Assembly (NCBI GenBank): GCA_947495555.1
Contig: CANLZI010000001.1
Span: 1,154,861 to 1,218,860, forward strand
DNA length: 64,000 bases
Direction of reading: 5' to 3'
Origin: an uncultured Erythrobacter sp.
GTDB lineage: Bacteria; Pseudomonadota; Alphaproteobacteria; Sphingomonadales; Sphingomonadaceae
A model generated the notes under the pieces. It worked only from the letters and a program-made list of their open reading frames with translations. It was not told where the DNA came from and ran no database searches. Of this stretch, positions 58,114-64,000 are shown piece after piece. Within the stretch, counting starts at the first letter, position 1; every line of letters starts with the position of its first letter. The position numbers and the translations under genes are program-made.

Positions 58114-58867
58114 GATAGCTGGCCAAAGCGTGCTGATCACGGGAGGTGGATCGGGTTTGGGCGAAGCGACCGCGCGCTATCTGACCGAGCGCGGCGCGAA
58201 AGTGACAATCACTGGCCGCCGTGCGGACCGGATCGCGGCAAAGGCCGGCGAAATCGGCTGCCACGGAATTGCAGGCGACGTGACCGACGCCGCAGATCGT
58301 TCAGCCATGATCGAAGCAGCGGTAGAGTTTGGCGGGGGCCGGCTTGATTGCCTGTTTAACAATGCCGGCAATATGATCCGCGGGCCGGTGGAAGAGCTAG
58401 ATGAGCAACAATTGCTCGGCATCTTTCATGCCAATGTGGTGGGCGCCATGATGCTCACCGGTCTGGGAACCCAGCATCTGGCTAAGACTCAGGGCCTCGT
58501 GCTGTTCGTGGGATCAGTCCATACGCAGCGCGCCTTCCCAGGCGCATCGCCATATGCGGCGACCAAGGCAGCGGTAGAGACGTTGGCCAAAGTCTATGCC
58601 GCAGAGCTGGGTGACCGGGGCATTCGCGTGAATTGTGTGATCCCGGGCAGCGTGTTGACCGAGATCAACGTGCGCGCAGGGCTGGTCAACGAGAAAGAGG
58701 CCAAGGCCCGCTTCGAAACGCTTAACACCATCCAGACCATCGACCGGTTGGGCGAAGGCGAGGATATCGCGCAAGCGGTCGCCTATTTTATGGAGAGCGA
58801 TTTCACCACCGGCGCGAGCCTGACGGTCGATGGCGGCATGGGTCTCGGCGTGACGCGCGGAGTCTAG
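58106..58867 (+). CDS. Short-chain dehydrogenase/reductase
   Basis: A 253-residue SDR: LITGGGSGLGEATARYL, NNAGNM, and SPYAATKAAVE with catalytic Tyr and Lys. An Arg after beta-2 (TGRRADR) suggests NADP(H). It is the last gene of the plus-strand operon starting at 52913 and is convergent with the ACMSD-like gene, with a 4-base overlap of stops. Substrate unknown. Confidence 0.92.
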   Translation: MREIAGQSVLITGGGSGLGEATARYLTERGAKVTITGRRADRIAAKAGEIGCHGIAGDVTDAADRSAMIEAAVEFGGGRLDCLFNNAGNMIRGPVEELDEQQLLGIFHANVVGAMMLTGLGTQHLAKTQGLVLFVGSVHTQRAFPGASPYAATKAAVETLAKVYAAELGDRGIRVNCVIPGSVLTEINVRAGLVNEKEAKARFETLNTIQTIDRLGEGEDIAQAVAYFMESDFTTGASLTVDGGMGLGVTRGV

Positions 58868-59853
58868 CCGCGCAGCAATCTGCGGGCATTGTCCGCCAAT
58901 GGCACGTCCATTGTCGGCACTTTGAACTTTTCGGGCGCATCCCAGCCCGCGAAATTGGTTCCATATACCAACCGCTCGGTCCCTACGCGCTCCACCAACA
59001 ACTCGACCGCCCGGTCATCATGCATGTGGATGTCGTACCATAGCCGCCCGAGTTGTTCGGAAAAGGCGTCGTCGCGTTGCAGATGATCGGGTGCCCAGGC
59101 GCGCTTATGCGCGGCATGCTCCAGCCGCCCCCACACCAGCGCCAACGCTCCGCCGCCATGACTGATGCAGACATCGAGCGCTGGGTGGCGATGGAGCACA
59201 CCGCCGAACAACAATGTCGCAACTGCAATCGATTCCTGCATGGTAAAGCCAAGCATGATGTCGAGTTCATATTTCGACAGCGCAGGACTGGCAGCAGGCC
59301 CGTCTATTCCGGCAGGCGCAGGATGGATGAACAACGGAACGTTGAGCTCGCATACAGTCTCGTAGAATGCATCCATTCTCGGGTCATCGAGACCATGCGG
59401 CATGTCGGTGCCGATATAGGCTGCCTTGAGGCCCAGCTCGGTCACCGCGCGGCGCAGCTCGGCAATCGCAGCAGACACATCCTGCATCGGCAACGCTGCA
59501 GCGCCTCCCAAGCGATCTGAATGCGCCGCGACGAGCGCTGCCAAAGTGTCATTCTGCTGGCGGCAAAAGGCGATCGCTTCGGCAGTCGGGATGAAGTGGA
59601 AATAGGTCAGCGGATTGGGCGAGAGCAGCTGCCAATCGACGCCAGCTCGATCCATCGCTGCAAGGCGCACCTTGGGATCCATGAAGGCGCTGCCGCGATA
59701 CTTCACCCCGCGCAACTCGTAGTCACCGATCCGGAAGACCGGCACGCCATCTTGATTAGTCAGCTCGGGGCCGAATTCGCCCGCAGTACCGAAGGTTTCT
59801 TCCAGCACCGCATGGGCATGGATGTCGATGACTTTGGCATTAGCGAGGCTCAT
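58864..59853 (-). CDS. Amidohydrolase 2 family protein (ACMSD-like)
   Basis: A 329-residue protein with VIDIHAHAV (HxH), LFIHPAPAG, ISHGGGAL and LVYGTNFAGW, the metal-site pattern of amidohydrolase-2 / aminocarboxymuconate-semialdehyde decarboxylase. This group performs decarboxylation or hydrolysis of cyclic acids. It is the last gene of a minus-strand unit of three, with a 4-base overlap with the SDR. Confidence 0.88.
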   Translation of the reverse strand: MSLANAKVIDIHAHAVLEETFGTAGEFGPELTNQDGVPVFRIGDYELRGVKYRGSAFMDPKVRLAAMDRAGVDWQLLSPNPLTYFHFIPTAEAIAFCRQQNDTLAALVAAHSDRLGGAAALPMQDVSAAIAELRRAVTELGLKAAYIGTDMPHGLDDPRMDAFYETVCELNVPLFIHPAPAGIDGPAASPALSKYELDIMLGFTMQESIAVATLLFGGVLHRHPALDVCISHGGGALALVWGRLEHAAHKRAWAPDHLQRDDAFSEQLGRLWYDIHMHDDRAVELLVERVGTERLVYGTNFAGWDAPEKFKVPTMDVPLADNARRLLRG

Positions 59854-60626
59854 GCGTAACCCTGCGCTGCGCCGCCATCCACGGCGATTGCAGTCCCGGT
59901 GATATAGGCCGCCGCTTCTGATCCAAGGAAGACAACCATATTGCCCACATCTTCCGCTTCACCGGCACGGCGCAGCGGAATGTTCTGGACCAGCCCCGCT
60001 TCAATTTCAGCTTCGCTCTTGCCGGTTTGGGCCGACTGCTGCGCCAGCAGCTTGCCAACCCGCGCAGTACGGGTCCAGCCGGGGCAAACGGTATTCACGG
60101 TAATGCCATCCGGTCCGATCTGGTTGGCAAGCGTCTTGGCCCAGCCCAACACCGCCATGCGGATACTGTTGGACAGGGTAAGGTTTGGCACCGGCTGCTT
60201 CACCCCAAAACTTGAAACATTGATAATCCGGCCCCAGCCGCGCTCTTTCATGCCCGGCAAGACTACGCGCGTCGCCCGGATTGCCGACATCAGCGTAAGC
60301 TCGACCGCTCTTGACCAATCCTCGTCTGCCAGCTCATCGAATGATCCCGGTGGCGGCCCGCCAGCATTGTTGACGAGTATATCGACCGCGCCAAAGCGTT
60401 CCTGCGTCGCCGCAACAAAGGCATCAATATCCGCTTCACTGGTTACATCAGCCGTCATAGCAAGACAGCCAGGCATGCTGGCGGCGGCTTCGTCCAGTGG
60501 TCCTTGCGAACGTGCGCAGATCGCAACATTCGCGCCCGCTGCATGGAACCCTTGCGCAGAGGCAAGGCCTATACCCTGGCTTCCCGCCATCACCAGCGCG
60601 GTGCGCCCTTCGAGGCCTAGTTTCAT
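59850..60626 (-). CDS. SDR family protein lacking the catalytic tyrosine
   Basis: A 258-residue protein with the Rossmann motif MAGSQGIGLASAQ and NNAGGPP. The usual YxxxK active-site motif is replaced: the segment reads PNLTLSNSIRMAVLG, with Ser at the Tyr position and Arg at the Lys position. A related SDR subgroup with LSNxxR is known in proteobacteria, so this is not necessarily a dead protein. ITGTAIAVDGGAAQGYA is a normal ending. Confidence 0.85.
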   Translation of the reverse strand: MKLGLEGRTALVMAGSQGIGLASAQGFHAAGANVAICARSQGPLDEAAASMPGCLAMTADVTSEADIDAFVAATQERFGAVDILVNNAGGPPPGSFDELADEDWSRAVELTLMSAIRATRVVLPGMKERGWGRIINVSSFGVKQPVPNLTLSNSIRMAVLGWAKTLANQIGPDGITVNTVCPGWTRTARVGKLLAQQSAQTGKSEAEIEAGLVQNIPLRRAGEAEDVGNMVVFLGSEAAAYITGTAIAVDGGAAQGYA

Positions 60627-60656
60627 TGCACCATCACTCCCAATACATCCTTTTTC

Positions 60657-61040
60657 CTAGGCCACTTGGCTGCGATACATGGCGAGATCGAAATAGTCGC
60701 GCCATTCGCGGATCAGCCCGCCGGAAACCCTGAATGTGCCCATCAGCGGCAAGGCAATTCGCTTGCCCGCGACTATCATTCTGTCAACCCGCTCGGTCAG
60801 GACATATTCGCCTGATACGGCGATATGGATCAATTCCCAATCGCTCTCTTCAAACGGGCCAGCGGAGCGGAGATAAGCCTCGACCGATGGCTTGCCGTAG
60901 AGCGGCTCCATCGGGACATTATGGTAGTCTATATCTTCACCCAGCATCGCGCAGACGCGATCGAGATCGGGTCCGTGCCATGCATCGACGAATGCGCGTA
61001 CGACTGCTTCAGGCGCGCTATCGAGGTCTCCTGCAGTCAT
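60657..61040 (-). CDS. Limonene-1,2-epoxide hydrolase-like protein
   Basis: A 127-residue SnoaL/LEH-fold protein. All known LEH active-site residues can be placed: Tyr and Asn in DYHNVPMEPLYG, Arg and Asp in TERVDRM, and Asp in EWRDYFDLA. In LEH these open an epoxide by direct water attack. It is first in the minus-strand unit of three genes, with AGGAG before the ATG, and its promoter region contains operator copy 2. Confidence 0.85.
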   Translation of the reverse strand: MTAGDLDSAPEAVVRAFVDAWHGPDLDRVCAMLGEDIDYHNVPMEPLYGKPSVEAYLRSAGPFEESDWELIHIAVSGEYVLTERVDRMIVAGKRIALPLMGTFRVSGGLIREWRDYFDLAMYRSQVA

Positions 61041-61070
61041 CGCCAGCTTCTCCTACCACTCCGCACCTTA

Positions 61071-61112
61071 TTGACATCATTCGCTTCGGGGGTGAAGTAT
61101 CGATTTCGATAC
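61071..61112. promoter_or_regulatory. Divergent promoter with perfect inverted repeat (operator copy 2)
   Basis: GTATCGATTTCGATAC (61097-61112) is a perfect 7+2+7 inverted repeat with the same 14-base core as 52876-52889. A consensus -35, TTGACA (61071-61076), lies upstream for the plus-strand genes; the -10 is weak (about 18 bases on) and close to the repeat. The site lies between the LEH-like gene (minus) and the VOC gene (plus), so it can serve both. Confidence 0.82.
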
Positions 61113-61126
61113 ATTGGGAGAAGCAC

Positions 61127-61663
61127 TTGCGACCGCTATCGAGCACACCTCAGCACCAGCACTTCGTGCAGGTTGCCTATCATGTGGCGGATATCGATGA
61201 AGCAATGCCCCGGTTTGCGCATGCGATGGGTTTCGGGCCGTTTATTTTGCGGCGTCACATCGGGCTAAATCCGGTATCCTATCGCGGTTCACCTTCCACG
61301 CTGGATATCAGCGCTGCGCACGCGCAAGCTGGGCCGGTGCAGATCGAGCTGGTCACGCAGCATTGCGACAGCCCTTCCGCATTTCGCGACATGTATGCCC
61401 CTGACCAAGAGGGGCTCCATCACCTTGCTCTGTTTCCCGAGGACTACGACTCAATGATCGCGCACTACCGCGCGCTGGGCCATGATATCGCAACCGAACT
61501 GGTGACGCCGGAGAAACGCGGCGCGGCCTATGTCGATACGGCCGCTATGCTTGGCCACATGGTCGAGGTCTACCGCGTCAACGAGACACTTTATGAATTC
61601 TATCAGGCGGTTGCCGATGCCTCACGCGACTGGGACGGTGAGACGATCGCAATTGAGATCTAG
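61127..61663 (+). CDS. VOC (glyoxalase/bleomycin resistance-like) family protein
   Basis: About 178 residues from a TTG at 61127 preceded by GGGAGAAG; the long upstream frame is a shadow of the LEH gene. HFVQVAYHVADIDEAMPRFA and LHHLALFPEDYDSMIAHYRALG are the two beta-alpha-beta halves, and VQIELVTQH and MVEVYRV carry the likely metal ligands. VOC proteins include isomerases, epimerases and ring-cleavage enzymes. First gene of a plus-strand operon under operator copy 2. Confidence 0.82.
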   Translation: MRPLSSTPQHQHFVQVAYHVADIDEAMPRFAHAMGFGPFILRRHIGLNPVSYRGSPSTLDISAAHAQAGPVQIELVTQHCDSPSAFRDMYAPDQEGLHHLALFPEDYDSMIAHYRALGHDIATELVTPEKRGAAYVDTAAMLGHMVEVYRVNETLYEFYQAVADASRDWDGETIAIEI

Positions 61664-61674
61664 GGGAGACAGGC

Positions 61675-62454
61675 GTGCAAGATAAAGAGATAGCCGCCAG
61701 ATTGGCCACGGCATGGCGCACCAGGCAGGCCTTGCCGGCCGAAGCCGAGCTAGCGGCATTGCGCGATGCGAATATTGGCGGCGCGATCCAGAGCGAACTT
61801 CACGCACTGTTCCTTGATGCCGGGCGCAAGCCCATAGGTTGGAAACTTGGCCTGACATCGCAGGTAGCGCTCGATATGTTCGGTGCGGAGGCACCCATGG
61901 TGGGCATAATTTATGCCGACAGCATGCTCGAAGACGGAGCGAACCTGTCACCGAATAGAACCCTTAGCCCTCGGATAGAAGGCGAGATACTGCTCGAAAT
62001 CGGCTCCATGCCGCCAAGCGGAGCAAGCGATGCTGAACTCATCGCTTCACTGACTTCGGTCAGCGCCGCTTTCGAAATCGCGGACTCGCGCATCCTGGGT
62101 TGGCCCAGCGCAATTGGTGGAGCCACCGCCGATAATGCCTGTTGCGGATGGCTGATGCGCGCACCGCAATCGATTAATCCCGCCGATGCGGATTTCGAAG
62201 GCACCGGCATGGTAATCACCTGCAATGGCGAGGGCGTGAGCGAAGGGCGTGCTTCGGCCTGCCTTGGCAGCGTGCTTGAAGTCTATCGTTGGTTCGTCGA
62301 GGATTCGCACAGCTGCGGGCGTGTTCTCAGTCCCGGCGAGATCGTTTTGACCGGCGCGATGGGGCCGGCCATGCCGATGAATGAACCAGCTACATACCAA
62401 TTGGACTGCCCGGGTCTTGGCGCAGCCACGCTTCTCTACCGAGATGGAGCTTGA
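61675..62454 (+). CDS. 2-keto-4-pentenoate hydratase / fumarylacetoacetase-fold protein
   Basis: A 259-residue protein starting with GTG after AGGGGAGA. PIGWKLGLTSQVALDMFG, RIEGEILLEIG (metal-binding acidic residues) and FEIADSRILGW match the MhpD/2-oxopent-4-enoate hydratase group, which adds water to dienoates from ring-cleavage pathways; decarboxylases of the same fold look similar. It overlaps the following TTG start by 4 bases. Confidence 0.88.
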   Translation: MQDKEIAARLATAWRTRQALPAEAELAALRDANIGGAIQSELHALFLDAGRKPIGWKLGLTSQVALDMFGAEAPMVGIIYADSMLEDGANLSPNRTLSPRIEGEILLEIGSMPPSGASDAELIASLTSVSAAFEIADSRILGWPSAIGGATADNACCGWLMRAPQSINPADADFEGTGMVITCNGEGVSEGRASACLGSVLEVYRWFVEDSHSCGRVLSPGEIVLTGAMGPAMPMNEPATYQLDCPGLGAATLLYRDGA

Positions 62455-63692
62455 GCAACGCGGTCGGGTGGCAAGAGCTGCGCGGCGGTTGGACGCTGCT
62501 GGTCGCATGCGCAGTTGGCGTTGGCCTTAGTGCCATCGCGCTACCCTTTTACGCGATTGGCCCGCTGACACGCCCGATAGAAGCGGATCTGGGCTGGACG
62601 AGAGCCGACATTCAGCTCGCGATCCTGTTCAGTTCGGGTCTCGGCGCGCTGACCGCCCCTGTCACGGGTTGGATGATTGACCGCTTCGGAGCTCGGACAG
62701 TCGCCTTACCTTCGATGCTGGGCGTGTCGGTTGGCCTGCTTATCTCATCAACTGCGACAAACCTGACGACCTTTTACTTCGGCTTTGCCGCGAGTGCGAT
62801 CTTGGGCGCAGGCACCAATCCAGTGCTTTGGTCCCGCGTAGTGTCGGGCAGCTTCGAGAAGGCACGCGGGGCAGCACTTGGGCTTGCATTGGTCGGCACG
62901 GCGCTCGTCGCGCTGCTGCTGCCAAGCTTTATCGTCGCCTTGGTCGAGATGGGTGGTTGGCGGTTCGCCCTGCGCGGAACCGCCATGCTCCCGGTGATCG
63001 TCGCAATGCCGGTCGTCTACATCTGGCTCAAGCCTGCCGCGCACGGCTCGGCCGGCAGTGACCAGGCCACCGCGCTTGCGGGCGCGACTGTGGCAGAGGC
63101 CCTGCGCGACTATCGTTTCTGGATCCTCGTGCTTTCGATCCTGCTGGGATATCTCGCCATATCAGGCAGCCTGACCAACCTTGTCCCTGCGCTGGTCGAT
63201 CGCGGGATTGAAGCTGCAGCCGCGGCCGCCTTTGCCGGAGCGATTGGCATAACCATGATCCCGGGCCGGATAATCGTAGGTTTCATTGTCGACCGCTTCT
63301 GGGCACCTGGCGTTGCCGCCGTCGTCCTCTTGCTGCCTGCACTCGCCAGTGTGATCCTGCGCGATACGACTGACCCGGCCATGCTCCTAATCGCCTGCGC
63401 GCTGCTCGGCCTGGCTGCAGGCGCCGAGCTGGATTTGCTGGCATTTCTCACTGCCCGTTACTTTGGTCTGGCGCATTATTCGAAGATCTACGCGCTGGCC
63501 TATGCAGCGCTCGCAACTGGCAGTGCGACTGCTCCATTTTTGTTCGCATCTCTGCACGACCGCACGGGCAGCTATGATGCCAGTTTCCTGGTTGCGGCAA
63601 TTTTCTTCGCTATGGCAGCATTGCTTATGCCATTAATGGGGCGCTATCCTCAGTTTGAAGAACCCAAAGACCGACTGGCAACAAATATATGA
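62451..63692 (+). CDS. MFS transporter (island)
   Basis: A 413-residue permease with 12 membrane segments, starting with TTG in overlap with the hydratase stop. GPLTRPIEADLGWTRADIQL and APVTGWMIDRFGARTVALPS are typical of the monocarboxylate-transporter-like MFS group. It probably imports the island's substrate or a carboxylate intermediate. Its stop overlaps the MarR start by 4 bases. Confidence 0.9.
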   Translation: MSNAVGWQELRGGWTLLVACAVGVGLSAIALPFYAIGPLTRPIEADLGWTRADIQLAILFSSGLGALTAPVTGWMIDRFGARTVALPSMLGVSVGLLISSTATNLTTFYFGFAASAILGAGTNPVLWSRVVSGSFEKARGAALGLALVGTALVALLLPSFIVALVEMGGWRFALRGTAMLPVIVAMPVVYIWLKPAAHGSAGSDQATALAGATVAEALRDYRFWILVLSILLGYLAISGSLTNLVPALVDRGIEAAAAAAFAGAIGITMIPGRIIVGFIVDRFWAPGVAAVVLLLPALASVILRDTTDPAMLLIACALLGLAAGAELDLLAFLTARYFGLAHYSKIYALAYAALATGSATAPFLFASLHDRTGSYDASFLVAAIFFAMAALLMPLMGRYPQFEEPKDRLATNI

Positions 63693-64000
63693 CCGAGATG
63701 GATGCTAAAATTACCCTACCGCCATTGATGGAACGTATCTCGTTCCTGACGCACAGGTTGAATGCGCAGATGGCACGGGTGTGCAATCCCTATTTCCAGA
63801 CCTGGGGAGTTGACCTGATCATGTCGCGCATGATGGTCGTGATCCTCGAACACGGACCTATGCCAGCCGGTGACATTGTTAAGGTCATGGCGCTGCCGCA
63901 ATCGACCATCTCGCATCAGATGAAGCGTCTGGAGAAGCTTGGTTATGTCGAGCGCGAACAGGGCAAGCAGGATTCGCGCGTTCGTATGGTATCGCTAACC
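63689..64000 (+). CDS. MarR family regulator (partial, runs off the window)
   Basis: 104 residues are visible, 3'-truncated by the window edge. The winged helix is clear: DLIMSRMMVVILEHGPMPAG, MALPQSTISHQMKRLEKLGYVEREQGKQDSR with the basic wing. MarR proteins bind inverted repeats near promoters and release on binding aromatic or phenolic ligands. It is the last visible gene of the VOC-hydratase-MFS operon, itself under operator copy 2. Confidence 0.93.
   Translation, partial: MTEMDAKITLPPLMERISFLTHRLNAQMARVCNPYFQTWGVDLIMSRMMVVILEHGPMPAGDIVKVMALPQSTISHQMKRLEKLGYVEREQGKQDSRVRMVSLT

Noticed and set aside
60734..61126. N-terminal extension of the VOC protein
   Set aside because: It runs antisense through the LEH-like gene and the operator; the TTG at 61127 has a clear Shine-Dalgarno.

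Overview
The window looks like chromosomal DNA of a Sphingomonadales alphaproteobacterium, probably Erythrobacteraceae-like. Supporting signs are an alphaproteobacterial LexA box (GTTC-N7-GTTC), a DUF1476/F1-ATPase zeta-subunit gene, a CrtZ-type carotenoid hydroxylase, two large TonB-dependent receptors, a flavin-dependent tryptophan halogenase and many acyl-CoA dehydrogenase, P450 and SDR genes. This placement is inferred from gene content; no rRNA gene is present to confirm it. I see no insertion sequence, phage or CRISPR array.

Region 1 (1-16 kb) is mostly housekeeping and stress genes. It opens with a phage-shock locus: the pspA end, pspB, pspC and then six consecutive small PspB-like membrane/coiled-coil proteins that are clearly related to one another. 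Next come sufE, a DUF454 protein, a tiny Pmp3/YqaE protein, crtZ, a thioesterase, and a leucine block (leuC and leuD) with three unrelated small genes inserted between them. After that are a quinone oxidoreductase, the DUF1476-bolA-grxD group with a strong terminator, a NUDIX gene, tRNA-Arg(UCU), a queuosine-precursor transporter (YhhQ family) and the overlapping ppk-ppx pair.

Region 2 (16-31.5 kb) holds an acyl-CoA dehydrogenase, an unusual hydrolase-like/flavin reductase fusion, an SOS mutagenesis operon (LexA box, imuB, dnaE2, with no imuA), eda, and a four-gene overlapping TetR-OMF-MFP-RND efflux operon with a perfect palindrome in its promoter.

Region 3 (31.6-43 kb) looks like an uptake and catabolism locus for hydrophobic compounds: esterase, TonB-dependent receptor, carotenoid-cleavage-type oxygenase, divergent FadH-like dienoyl-CoA reductase, two adjacent acyl-CoA dehydrogenases and an MFS transporter.

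Region 4 (43-52.2 kb) is centred on tryptophan: an indoleamine 2,3-dioxygenase, a divergent and apparently leaderless Lrp-type regulator, then a tryptophan halogenase, two sulfotransferase-like genes and a 1070-residue TonB-dependent receptor on the opposite strand.

Region 5 (52.9-64 kb) is a compact, heavily overlapping catabolic island. It has an amidohydrolase, two tandem atypical P450s, three SDRs, a ThuA-like protein, an ACMSD-like amidohydrolase, a limonene-epoxide-hydrolase-like enzyme, a VOC protein, a 2-keto-4-pentenoate hydratase-like protein, an MFS transporter and a MarR regulator cut by the window edge. Two copies of one perfect inverted repeat (TATCGATTTCGATA core) lie in the two promoter regions of this island, which is strong evidence for a single regulon, probably run by the MarR protein. 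The substrate is unknown; the epoxide hydrolase and P450s make a cyclic terpenoid or similar epoxidised compound plausible.
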